Of a stretch of DNA of 64,000 nt, positions 32,761-41,100 are shown in pieces. Source of the stretch: Oscillospiraceae bacterium. GTDB lineage: Bacteria > Bacillota > Clostridia > UBA1381 > UBA9506. Numbering within the stretch: the first letter of the stretch is position 1; each line of letters opens with the position of its first letter. The stretch is from assembly GCA_015069045.1 (NCBI GenBank), contig SVJJ01000002.1, positions 1-64,000 on the forward strand. Direction: 5' to 3'. Below the pieces are notes generated by a model that saw only the letters and a list, made by a program, of their open reading frames with translations, did not search any database and was not told the origin of the DNA. Position numbers and translations under genes: made by a program.

Positions 32761-34750
32761 AACGGCCGGATTTTGCTTTGGTGTTGCCCGTGCTATCGAC
32801 AGTGCTTACCGTTGTGCGGAGGAATTGGATGCAAAATACTGCACCTTAGGCCCTATTATTCACAATGCACAGGTAGTAGAGGACTTAAAAGCCAAGGGTA
32901 TCAGTGCCGTTGATACATTAGAAGAGTTGCCGGAGAATACAACGGTTATTATTCGAACCCACGGCATCCCAAAAGCTGTATATAAGAAAATGGAGGAAAA
33001 ATCCATTCCCTACCTCGACCTGACTTGCCCCTATGTCAAAAAAATTCATAACATTGTAAACCACCACTTTCAGAAAGGATGCCAAATTATAATCATTGGC
33101 GATAAAACCCATCCAGAGGTAATTGGCATTAATGGATGGTGTGAAAATTCTGCCATAATTATAGAGAGTATTGAGGAGGCCCAAACCCTTCCCCATATTA
33201 AAAAACAAGTGTGCATTGTGGCACAAACCACCTTTAATCAAAATATTTATAAAAAAATAATATTTTTTTTAAAAAAAACTTGCCAAAACCCTATATTGTT
33301 TGATACAATATGTAGTGCGACTGATGAAAGACAGAATGAAACCCGGACATTGGCCAGTCAGGTTGATGTAATGTTGGTGCTTGGCGGTCAAAACAGTTCT
33401 AACACACAAAAGTTGTATCAAATCTGTAAAGACATTTGCCCGGAAGCCTATTGTGCTGAATCCATTACCGCTTTGGGCGATCTTTCACACTTTCATAACA
33501 AAAGAGTCGGCATTACTGCAGGCGCTTCAACGCCGGCAGTTATAATAAAGGAGGCTATCAACATAATGGAAAACCAAGACAAAGACTTTGCAACACTTTT
33601 AGAGGAATCTCTAAAACCAATCTTCACAGGCGATATCGTAACAGGTACCGTTATTGAAGTTGGGCCCACGGAAGTTGTCGTTGACCTGGGTGTAAAACAA
33701 GACGGCATTATTCCTGCATCTGAAATTTCAGATGATCCGGCATTAACACCAGAGGATATTGTAAAAGTAGGAGATGAAATTCAAGGTTTCGTTGTCCGTG
33801 TTAACGACGTGGAAGGTAAAATTACTCTTTCCAAAAAGAAACTGGATTCCTTCAAAACCTGGGATGCAATTGTAAAAGCTCAGGAAAATGGTGATATTTT
33901 GGAAGGGAAAGTTGACAGCGTTGTAAACGGTGGCGTGATCGTTATATATAAAAGCTATCGCGTTTTTGTACCTGCATCACTGGCAAATGACAGATTTTTA
34001 TCTGATATGAATGAATTGGTGGGCAAAATTGTTCCCTTTAAAATTATTGACATTAATGAAAGAAGAAGACGAATTGTAGGTAACATCAAAACTGTTCTAA
34101 CTGCACAAAAACAAGAGCTGGAAAAGGCTTTTTGGGAAACTGCTGAGGTTGGCAAAAAATATGATGGTATTGTAAAATCTTTAACAAGTTTTGGTGCATT
34201 TGTCGACATTGGTGGTGTAGATGGTTTAGTTCACATCTCAGAATTAAGTTGGTCCAGAATCAAACATCCTTCTGACGTTGTTAACGTTGGTGACACCATC
34301 CAGGTGTACATTAAAGATATTAGTGAAGATAATAAGAAAATTTCCTTAGGTTATAAAAATCCGTTGGACAACCCCTGGGAAATTGCTAAGAGCAAGCTAA
34401 ATGTTGGCGATGTTACAAAGGCTAAAATCGTTCGTATGTTACCCTTTGGTGCGTTTGCTGAAATTTTGCCAACTGTGGATGGTTTAATTCATGTTTCTCA
34501 AATTGCAGCTAAGCGCATCGAAAAACCACAGGATGAACTTTCCATTGGTCAAGAGGTTGATGTTAAAATTGTAGACATTGACTGGGATAACAAAAAGATT
34601 GCTTTAAGCATACGCGCCTTACTCCCCGAGGAGGAAGTATCGGCACCTGCTCCCGTAGCTGAAACGACCGAGGAAGTTGTTACCGCTTATAAAGACGAAG
34701 TAACAGACACTATTGGCGATGCCCTGAATGTAGAAACATCTGAGGAATAA
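32741..34750 (+). CDS. ispH: IspH (HMBPP reductase) fused to ribosomal protein S1
   Basis: A 669-residue fusion. Residues 1-~275 are IspH (MEP pathway, makes IPP/DMAPP), with the three cluster cysteines in GFCFGVARA (~12), LTCPYVKK (~96) and TICSATDER (~190). From ~276 onward are four S1 RNA-binding domains beginning GDIVTGTVIEVG, GDILEGKVDSVV, GKKYDGIVKSLTSFGAF and GDVTKAKIVRMLPFGAF, then an acidic Ala/Glu-rich tail. The fusion is common in Clostridia. An in-frame ATG at 33566 preceded by AAGGAGG at the junction could also make free S1. Start 32741 follows AAAAGGAG. Confidence 0.95.
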   Translation: MNVKVAKTAGFCFGVARAIDSAYRCAEELDAKYCTLGPIIHNAQVVEDLKAKGISAVDTLEELPENTTVIIRTHGIPKAVYKKMEEKSIPYLDLTCPYVKKIHNIVNHHFQKGCQIIIIGDKTHPEVIGINGWCENSAIIIESIEEAQTLPHIKKQVCIVAQTTFNQNIYKKIIFFLKKTCQNPILFDTICSATDERQNETRTLASQVDVMLVLGGQNSSNTQKLYQICKDICPEAYCAESITALGDLSHFHNKRVGITAGASTPAVIIKEAINIMENQDKDFATLLEESLKPIFTGDIVTGTVIEVGPTEVVVDLGVKQDGIIPASEISDDPALTPEDIVKVGDEIQGFVVRVNDVEGKITLSKKKLDSFKTWDAIVKAQENGDILEGKVDSVVNGGVIVIYKSYRVFVPASLANDRFLSDMNELVGKIVPFKIIDINERRRRIVGNIKTVLTAQKQELEKAFWETAEVGKKYDGIVKSLTSFGAFVDIGGVDGLVHISELSWSRIKHPSDVVNVGDTIQVYIKDISEDNKKISLGYKNPLDNPWEIAKSKLNVGDVTKAKIVRMLPFGAFAEILPTVDGLIHVSQIAAKRIEKPQDELSIGQEVDVKIVDIDWDNKKIALSIRALLPEEEVSAPAPVAETTEEVVTAYKDEVTDTIGDALNVETSEE

Positions 34751-34772
34751 AACAGAAATAATGTGAATTGAT

Positions 34773-34815
34773 AAGGCCTTGCACGCAATATAAGGTGCAG
34801 GGCCTTGTATTTTAT
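34773..34815 (+). terminator. Terminator of the murJ-ispH/rpsA run
   Basis: AAGGCCTTGCAC / GTGCAGGGCCTT arms with a one-base mismatch, followed by GTATTTTATT. Confidence 0.75.
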
Positions 34816-34836
34816 TAATTAATAGAGCTAATATTC

Positions 34837-34865
34837 TTGCAAAAATATATAGAATATGGTATACT
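34837..34865 (+). promoter_or_regulatory. Promoter of the phosphohexomutase gene
   Basis: TTGCAA (34837-34842), 17-base spacer, TATACT (34860-34865), followed by an unusually long leader of about 190 bases before the ATG. The leader contains a hairpin TTCACCAAAAG/CTTTATGGTGAA (34990-35034). Confidence 0.6.
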
Positions 34866-35062
34866 ATTATTATAGAGTATTTCCATATAATTGCCTACAA
34901 TGGGAAATGTTATTTGTGCCATATCTTTCGTCTCCATGAACTATAGGCTTATTCCGGATAATCACCATATAGACTTAATAAGACTTTAATTCACCAAAAG
35001 ACAATGCAGTTAATGTACTTGCCTTTATGGTGAAGAATATATAAAATGTAAGGATGATGAAC

Positions 35063-36559
35063 ATGCTATCAAAAGAATGGGCTGCATTAAAAAACGGCAG
35101 CGATATCCGTGGTGTTGCTTGTGAAGGAATCCCGGGAGCTGTTGTGAATTTAACTGATCCGGTGGTAGAAGCCATTGCTACAGGTTTTATCCGTTTTTTA
35201 CAAAATCAATATAACATGCCCGCTACCAAATTGACTATTGCCATTGGCCACGACAGCCGTTTGTCTGCTCAGCGTGTCAAAAACGCATGTATTCGAGCCA
35301 TTACTGCTACCGGTGCAAACATCATAGACTTTGGGCTTTGCACAACACCGGCCATGTTTATGAGCACTATAGATGAATCTTTAAATGTTTTTGCTTCCGT
35401 TATGCTCACGGCCAGCCACCTGCCCTTTAACCGAAACGGTATGAAATTCTTCACCCGTGAAGGAGGCCTGGAAGGCAATCATATTACTGAGATACTAACC
35501 TATGCACAGGAGGGTACTCTGCTTACCGGTTCCATGCCGGGAATGGTGAAAACCTTTGATTACCTATCCCGCTATGCTGAGCATATTGCCGACATTATTC
35601 AGCGTGAAACCGGGCTGGAAAAACCCTTTGCCGGTATGAAAATTGCTGTGGATGCAGGAAACGGAGCCGGTGGATTTTACGCTGAAAAGGTGCTTGCTCC
35701 TTTAGGTGCCGATATTAGCGGCAGTTGCTTTTTAGAGCCTGACGGCCATTTTCCTAATCATATTCCCAATCCGGAGGATAAGGATGCCATGGCAGCAATT
35801 TCCAAGGCTGTGTTAGATTCTCGCTCAGATTTAGGCGTTATTTTCGACACTGATGTGGACCGTGCCGCCATTGTTGATGATAAAGGCCGTGAAATTAACA
35901 AAAATAAACTGATTGCTCTGATTTCCGCCGTTTTATTAGCCGATCGCAAGGGTACCATTGTTACCGATTCTGTTACCTCTACGGGCCTAGCCGAATTTAT
36001 TACCAAAGACTTAGGCGGTGTTCATCATCGTTTTAAACGAGGCTATAAAAATGTCATTAATGAAGCTAAGCGCTTGAATGAGGCCGGAACTTATTGCCCC
36101 TTAGCCATCGAGACCAGCGGTCATGCTGCTCTATTGGAAAACTATTTCTTAGATGATGGGGCTTACTTAGTAACTAAGCTGTTAATTAAAGCTGTTTTGA
36201 TGCGGGAAGAGGGTCGAAAACTCACTGAATTGATTGAGAACTTAAAAGAGCCAAAGCTTGCGGCAGGCCAGCGTTTAAACCTAACAGGCGCAAATTTTAA
36301 AGAAGACGGTCAGCAAATTTTAAATGCCTTGGAAAAAGCTGCAGACGCTTCTGAAAAAATGACCAGAGAGCTCCCTAATTATGAGGGCGTTCGGGTTAAT
36401 ATGGGAGATGGTTGGTTCTTACTACGCTTGTCTCTCCACGACCCCTTAATGCCCTTAGATATTCAATGTGACACCCAAGCCAGTTTAGATGAAATTTACG
36501 CCTTTTTAAAGGAATTTTTATCGGCCTTTGATTGCATTGACCTAACTGCTCTACCCTAA
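35063..36559 (+). CDS. Phosphomannomutase/phosphoglucomutase family enzyme
   Basis: A 498-residue alpha-D-phosphohexomutase. The phosphoserine loop is LTASHLPFNRNG near residue 115, the metal loop is FDTDVDRAAIVD near residue 262, and the sugar-binding loop is ETSGHAALLENYFLDDGAY near residue 350. It interconverts hexose 1- and 6-phosphates for polysaccharide or glycolytic metabolism; mannose versus glucose preference is not decidable here. ATG 35063 gives the best spacing to AAGG; ATGs at 35054 and 35057 are alternatives. Confidence 0.9.
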   Translation: MLSKEWAALKNGSDIRGVACEGIPGAVVNLTDPVVEAIATGFIRFLQNQYNMPATKLTIAIGHDSRLSAQRVKNACIRAITATGANIIDFGLCTTPAMFMSTIDESLNVFASVMLTASHLPFNRNGMKFFTREGGLEGNHITEILTYAQEGTLLTGSMPGMVKTFDYLSRYAEHIADIIQRETGLEKPFAGMKIAVDAGNGAGGFYAEKVLAPLGADISGSCFLEPDGHFPNHIPNPEDKDAMAAISKAVLDSRSDLGVIFDTDVDRAAIVDDKGREINKNKLIALISAVLLADRKGTIVTDSVTSTGLAEFITKDLGGVHHRFKRGYKNVINEAKRLNEAGTYCPLAIETSGHAALLENYFLDDGAYLVTKLLIKAVLMREEGRKLTELIENLKEPKLAAGQRLNLTGANFKEDGQQILNALEKAADASEKMTRELPNYEGVRVNMGDGWFLLRLSLHDPLMPLDIQCDTQASLDEIYAFLKEFLSAFDCIDLTALP

Positions 36560-36574
36560 TGCTATAAACAGAAA

Positions 36575-36616
36575 CTGTCCGCCGCCGCAAAGCATGATGG
36601 TGGCGGGCAGTTTTTT
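36575..36616 (+). terminator. Terminator of the phosphohexomutase gene
   Basis: CTGTCCGCCGCC / GGTGGCGGGCAG arms (wobble pairs tolerated), 12-base loop, followed by TTTTTT. Confidence 0.87.
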
Positions 36617-36700
36617 ACATAAAGGTATGAATATTGTTTCATGCAATTTATATATTTCTAAAGAACTGCCTATAAAATCTGTAATTTAATTGAATAGATA

Positions 36701-36729
36701 TTGAATATTATTTACATTTCGTGTATAAT
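36701..36729 (+). promoter_or_regulatory. Promoter of hisZGH
   Basis: TTGAAT (36701-36706), 17-base spacer, TATAAT (36724-36729), about 41 bases upstream of the hisZ start. No T-box or leader peptide is evident in the short leader. Confidence 0.7.
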
Positions 36730-36769
36730 GAGAAGGTATTCTGCAATACACGCAAAAAAGGAGGCAATT

Positions 36770-38056
36770 ATGGCTGATTGGAAAAGATACACCCCGGAAG
36801 GTACACAGGATGTGCTACCGCGGCAATGTGCAAATAAATCAAAAATAGAGGCCACAATCGCAGATGTTTTTGAAAGCTTTGGTTATCAGGTAGCAGAAAC
36901 ACCTGTTTTACAATTTTATGATGCTTTTGATACAACCAGTGAAAAAATTCCTCAAGAGATGATGTTTAAATTTTTTGATGCACAAGGACGAATTTTAGTT
37001 TTGCGGCCGGATATAACAACATGTTTTGCGCGAATGATGGCTTCAAAACTCAATGATGGTCTTTATCCAAAACGGCTTCACTATTGTGGCAAGGTTTTTC
37101 GCTATATTGACGAGTTTTCTTCCGGCCAACGTGAATTTTGTCAGGCAGGAATTGAGCTTTACGGCGCAAAGGGCGATTTAGCTGATGCGGAGGTAATTGC
37201 CTGTGCGATTGAAGCTTTATTGTCTGTTGGTTTAGAAAAATTTCAAATCGAAATTGGACAAGTTGCTTTTTATAAGGCAATGATTGCACAAACCAGTCTT
37301 TCTCAAGAGGATGAGGAAACACTACGATCATATTTAGATAAAAAAGATGCTTTAGCTATTGGTGAATTTTTAAAAGATAAGCAAGTTGATGATAAATTGA
37401 CTCAATTTTTTGAATATCTGCCTTCCCTCTTTGGCGGCGTGGATGTCATTCAAAATTTAGATGATTCTCTTTTAAGCAACGATGCAAAATTCGCACTTAC
37501 TAATTTAAAAAATGTGTATGAATTGCTTTGTGCCTACGGATATGAAGATTATATTTCTATTGATCTTTCTTTGGTACAAGGAATTAATCACTACACCGGT
37601 ATTATTTTTAAAGGAATCACCCACGGCATCGGTTTTTCCTTGTGTGCCGGTGGTCGATATGATGATCTTGTTGGCGAGTTTGGCGACCCATTAAGTGCCG
37701 TGGGTATGGCCATTGGTACCGATCGATTGCTAACCGTTTTATCTCGCCAACTAGGGTTAGAAACCATAGGAAGCGATTTTCTTGTAGTGGCTTCTGACCC
37801 AGCGCTATGCTATCAAATTGCTACAGCCCTGCGAGATAGTGGCTACACCGCTGAACAAGCCTTATGCGGCAACGCAACCGACGTTATCCTTACCTACGCA
37901 CAAAAGAATGGGATTCAAGGGGTTTTGACTGTTAAAACAGAAGATACGGCAGAGATTTATAACCTTATTACCCAAGAAACCACTATTGTAGATTTACATG
38001 AGTTATTAATGCATGATGACCATTGCGACTGCCATACCTGTTGTGGAAAGGACTGA
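36770..38056 (+). CDS. hisZ: ATP phosphoribosyltransferase regulatory subunit HisZ
   Basis: A 428-residue histidyl-tRNA-synthetase paralogue. It has [11 protein letters not shown] near residue 7, [15 protein letters not shown] near residue 79, [22 protein letters not shown] near residue 113 and [12 protein letters not shown] near residue 294. The C-terminal anticodon-binding domain of HisRS is replaced by a short alpha/beta region. HisZ is needed for activity and feedback control of short-form HisG, encoded next. The end [14 protein letters not shown] is an unusual His/Cys-rich tail. ATG 36770 follows AAGGAGG. Confidence 0.93.
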   Translation: MADWKRYTPEGTQDVLPRQCANKSKIEATIADVFESFGYQVAETPVLQFYDAFDTTSEKIPQEMMFKFFDAQGRILVLRPDITTCFARMMASKLNDGLYPKRLHYCGKVFRYIDEFSSGQREFCQAGIELYGAKGDLADAEVIACAIEALLSVGLEKFQIEIGQVAFYKAMIAQTSLSQEDEETLRSYLDKKDALAIGEFLKDKQVDDKLTQFFEYLPSLFGGVDVIQNLDDSLLSNDAKFALTNLKNVYELLCAYGYEDYISIDLSLVQGINHYTGIIFKGITHGIGFSLCAGGRYDDLVGEFGDPLSAVGMAIGTDRLLTVLSRQLGLETIGSDFLVVASDPALCYQIATALRDSGYTAEQALCGNATDVILTYAQKNGIQGVLTVKTEDTAEIYNLITQETTIVDLHELLMHDDHCDCHTCCGKD

Positions 38057-38061
38057 AAATT

Positions 38062-38700
38062 ATGAATTATATAACAATTGCACTGGCCAAAGGTCGTTTG
38101 GCTGAATTATCCGTTGATTTATTAGAGCAAGCGGGATTAAATGTCAGTGAATTGCGTGAAAAAACCAGGAAATTAATATTTACTGACGAAGAAAATAAAT
38201 ATAAATTTATTCTTGTGAAAGCCAGTGATGTCCCTACATATGTGGAATATGGCGCCGCCGATATTGGCATTGTGGGGCGCGATACCCTATTAGAAGCCAG
38301 AAAAGATTTATATGAAACCATTAATTTAGGTTTTGGTTCTTGCCGTATGGCGGTAGCCGGACCTAAGGAATTAGCTGGCAAATTAGACCAAATTCATAAT
38401 ATGCGCGTTGCCACTAAATATACACAAATTGCTAAAAATTACTATCATTTGGTAAAAAAACAATCCGTTGAAATAATTAAATTGCATGGATCTGTGGAAT
38501 TGGCTCCTTTGGTGGGTCTTTCTGAGGTTATTGTTGATATTGTTGAAAGCGGTAAAACGCTTAAAGAAAATGGTTTAGAGGTCTTGGAAGATGTCTGTGA
38601 TTTATCGGCCCGATTTGTTATCAATCGTGTTAGCTTAAAAATGGAGTCAGAACGCATTCTCTCCCTTGTTAATAAAATTAAAGAACTTTTAAAACAGTGA
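38062..38700 (+). CDS. hisG: ATP phosphoribosyltransferase, short catalytic subunit
   Basis: A 212-residue short-form HisG, which lacks the regulatory C-terminal domain and needs HisZ. It has ALAKGRLAE at the start, [12 protein letters not shown] near residue 62, and [32 protein letters not shown] near residue 140 with the phosphate-binding loop. First committed step of histidine synthesis. It starts 5 bases after the hisZ stop. Confidence 0.96.
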   Translation: MNYITIALAKGRLAELSVDLLEQAGLNVSELREKTRKLIFTDEENKYKFILVKASDVPTYVEYGAADIGIVGRDTLLEARKDLYETINLGFGSCRMAVAGPKELAGKLDQIHNMRVATKYTQIAKNYYHLVKKQSVEIIKLHGSVELAPLVGLSEVIVDIVESGKTLKENGLEVLEDVCDLSARFVINRVSLKMESERILSLVNKIKELLKQ

Positions 38701-38708
38701 GGTAAACT

Positions 38709-39317
38709 ATGATTGCCATTATCGATTACGATGCCGGTAACTTAAGAAGTGTTGAAAAGGCATTTTTATATTTAGGCCAAAACGTTAAGGTAACTAAGGA
38801 CCCGGAATTAATCAAAGCAGCTGACAGAGTTGTTCTTCCCGGCGTTGGTGCCTTTCGGGATGCAATGAATAAGCTAAAACAATCCGGTCTAATTCCTGTT
38901 ATACAAGAGGTAATTCAAAAAGAAACCCCTTTTTTAGGCATCTGTTTGGGCATGCAGCTTTTATATGAATATAGTGAAGAAGGCAATGTTGCCGGTTTAG
39001 GTATTTTACCCGGTGTTGTTCGTCGTTTTCCCGCAGAGGCAGATCTGAAGGTGCCCCAAATTGGTTGGAATCAATTAGAAATGCAAAAGACATCACACTT
39101 GCTTAAGGGTTGCCCGGAAAACCCTTATGTCTACTTTGTTCATTCTTATTATGTAGATGCAACCGATAGGGATACGGTTGCAGCAACCATAACCTATGGC
39201 ACGAAAGCAGATGTGTTAGTAGAAACCAGACAGATATATTTAACGCAGTTTCATCCGGAAAAAAGCGGTCAAATTGGTCTTATAATGTTGCAAAACTTTG
39301 CAGAGGGTGAACAGTAA
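38709..39317 (+). CDS. hisH: Imidazole glycerol phosphate synthase glutaminase subunit
   Basis: A 202-residue class I glutamine amidotransferase. The nucleophile Cys is in GICLGMQLLYE near residue 79, with QFHPEKSG near residue 180 carrying the His and Glu of the triad; IDYDAGNLRSVEKA opens the protein. HisH supplies ammonia to HisF, which is not encoded here. A one-base overlap (TAATG) with the next gene suggests co-translation. Confidence 0.92.
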   Translation: MIAIIDYDAGNLRSVEKAFLYLGQNVKVTKDPELIKAADRVVLPGVGAFRDAMNKLKQSGLIPVIQEVIQKETPFLGICLGMQLLYEYSEEGNVAGLGILPGVVRRFPAEADLKVPQIGWNQLEMQKTSHLLKGCPENPYVYFVHSYYVDATDRDTVAATITYGTKADVLVETRQIYLTQFHPEKSGQIGLIMLQNFAEGEQ

Positions 39318-39784
39318 TGAAAATTCTCCTTCTTAGTGATTCCCACGGCAAAACAGACCGCATTGATGAAGTGTTGACTCAATGCGTAAAACCGGATATT
39401 TTAGTACATTGTGGCGATATTGACAACGATTGTGACTATCTTCAATTTATTGTGCCCCACCATGTGCCTATAGTGGCTGTGTGCGGTAATAACGATTGGT
39501 ATTCTAACCGACCCTATTACACCATTGAAACCATCGGCGGTGTACGTACATACATTACACACGGTCATCAAGAGCGTGTAAAATTCGGTGTAGAAGGACT
39601 GCTCCATGCAGCTAAAAAATTTAATTGTAAAATGGTTTTATTTGGTCATACCCATCAAGCAATTCATGAAACAATAGATGGTATTGACCTAATTAATCCC
39701 GGTGCTCTGACCGGCCCTCATCCTACCTATGCCATAGTCACAATTGAAAATCAACATATAGGTACAGAATTTTTTTCAATCTGA
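39317..39784 (+). CDS. YfcE/MJ0936-family metallophosphoesterase
   Basis: A 155-residue calcineurin-like phosphoesterase with all metal motifs in order: SDSHG (~7), CGDID (~32), GNND (~56), THGH (~79) and FGHTH (~108). It hydrolyses small phosphodiesters; the physiological substrate is unknown. It is coupled to hisH, but a histidine-related role is not implied. Confidence 0.9.
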   Translation: MKILLLSDSHGKTDRIDEVLTQCVKPDILVHCGDIDNDCDYLQFIVPHHVPIVAVCGNNDWYSNRPYYTIETIGGVRTYITHGHQERVKFGVEGLLHAAKKFNCKMVLFGHTHQAIHETIDGIDLINPGALTGPHPTYAIVTIENQHIGTEFFSI

Positions 39785-39814
39785 TTTGATTGTGTATTTA
39801 TATCTAAAGTCATT

Positions 39815-39854
39815 AAAAGAGGCTACAGCAAGTCATGTTGCTATAGCCTCTTTT
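39815..39854. terminator. Bidirectional terminator between convergent genes
   Basis: AAAAGAGGCTA.AGCAA / TTGCT.TAGCCTCTTTT arms with a small loop; A-rich on one side and T-rich on the other, so it can serve both the phosphoesterase gene and the DUF1015 gene. Confidence 0.85.
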
Positions 39855-39866
39855 AATTTTTTATCA

Positions 39867-41069
39867 TTATTTTACAATTTTTTTAGCTTCCATGTAGAAC
39901 CGTTTTTCATTGGCTTCCCCCATTGAAAAAGTTTTTCTTGGAAGGGCACCATCTGCAATAACAGTTTCAAATAAGCTACTTTTTTCCATTACAGGAAGTA
40001 AAATACCCACTGCACCTGCCTGACAAGAAAGATTACACACAACATCTTCACCATGAATATAATCCACTTCACAGTCCAAAGAATCAAGATAGTTCTGCAC
40101 TGTACCAACTTCTATCGGGCTAGTTGTGCGATTTATGTATAAATCTATTTTTTCCTTATGATTAACTAAAATCACATGCTGACAATCTGATGAACATGGT
40201 CCGCACTGTAAGTCCTGTTTAAACTTTTCAATAAATTCTTTTTCATTCACGCCGAAAACAACACGATGAATTGGTTCAAATTCAAGCACTTCATCGTGGA
40301 TATTTTCAATTTCAACCAAACAGAATCGAGCCGGGTGTGTTTCTCTTTCCTTTTCATCTAAAGTGGCTTTAATAGTTTCCCAACAGGTTTTAGCTGTTGC
40401 AAGAGAGTGATTACCATCACCCACAGCAAACACCAGGCCATCTGTTGCTTGTTGTGCAAATGCATCAACTGATGCAATAAAAGCATCCGCATCGGCACCC
40501 TCAACAAGCCAACCGGCAAGATGACCACCCTTTTCCATCAATTCAAAATCATATAACTTTTGACCCTTTTTTACATTTTCAATAAGGGTGCATTGTTTAT
40601 CATCTACCAAAAGCATAACGTGTGGCAATTCCAAAGGAGCATTTTCTCTAATTTTTACCCGTGGCGGAATTCTCTCCAAAACGGTCCCCTCTGTTGCCCT
40701 GATGGCACTCTTAGAACCTTTTGCAAAGTCATAGGCCTCTAAATCTACGGCAGCCACAACACCCTTTCTGACCCGACCATTGGAAAGGGTTCGTTCAACA
40801 TAAATGATACATTGTTCATAACACTGAAAAATATCTTGGTCAAGATATTGCTGCATTGCCATGTTAATGTCTTTAATTCTTTGGTCTCCTTGGCTTAAAA
40901 AGGCCTCCGGATATACTAAATGCAAGGTGCTGGGATGTCCATTAACAAATTGAGTAACTCTCTCCCAGTATTCCGTCTGAGATGTGTATTGGTCACAGGC
41001 CACTGTACTCCACTTTGTTAAATCATCCACATTTGGCAATAAAATATCCGACTTTTGCAAAATTGACAT
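39867..41069 (-). CDS. DUF1015 family protein
   Basis: A 400-residue protein of the DUF1015 family: WSTVACDQYTSQTEYW near residue 20, an internal AVGDGNHSLATAKTCWE near residue 215 and a phosphatase-like core. In many Clostridia this family is encoded right next to serC and serA; here serCA lies 4.6 kb upstream on the same strand. Function unproven. It is last in the operon csaB-fusion, ruvX, amidase, DUF1015. Confidence 0.88.
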   Translation of the reverse strand: MSILQKSDILLPNVDDLTKWSTVACDQYTSQTEYWERVTQFVNGHPSTLHLVYPEAFLSQGDQRIKDINMAMQQYLDQDIFQCYEQCIIYVERTLSNGRVRKGVVAAVDLEAYDFAKGSKSAIRATEGTVLERIPPRVKIRENAPLELPHVMLLVDDKQCTLIENVKKGQKLYDFELMEKGGHLAGWLVEGADADAFIASVDAFAQQATDGLVFAVGDGNHSLATAKTCWETIKATLDEKERETHPARFCLVEIENIHDEVLEFEPIHRVVFGVNEKEFIEKFKQDLQCGPCSSDCQHVILVNHKEKIDLYINRTTSPIEVGTVQNYLDSLDCEVDYIHGEDVVCNLSCQAGAVGILLPVMEKSSLFETVIADGALPRKTFSMGEANEKRFYMEAKKIVK

Positions 41070-41100
41070 GATTCTCTTCTCCTTTTACATGTATAATAAC

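Noticed and set aside
32741-34750. IspH-S1 fusion as an assembly error
   Set aside because: The fusion is in frame, both parts are intact, and the same fusion is well known in Clostridia.
36560-36769. T-box riboswitch before hisZ
   Set aside because: No T-box sequence or specifier-loop architecture is visible; the leader after the promoter is only about 40 bases.
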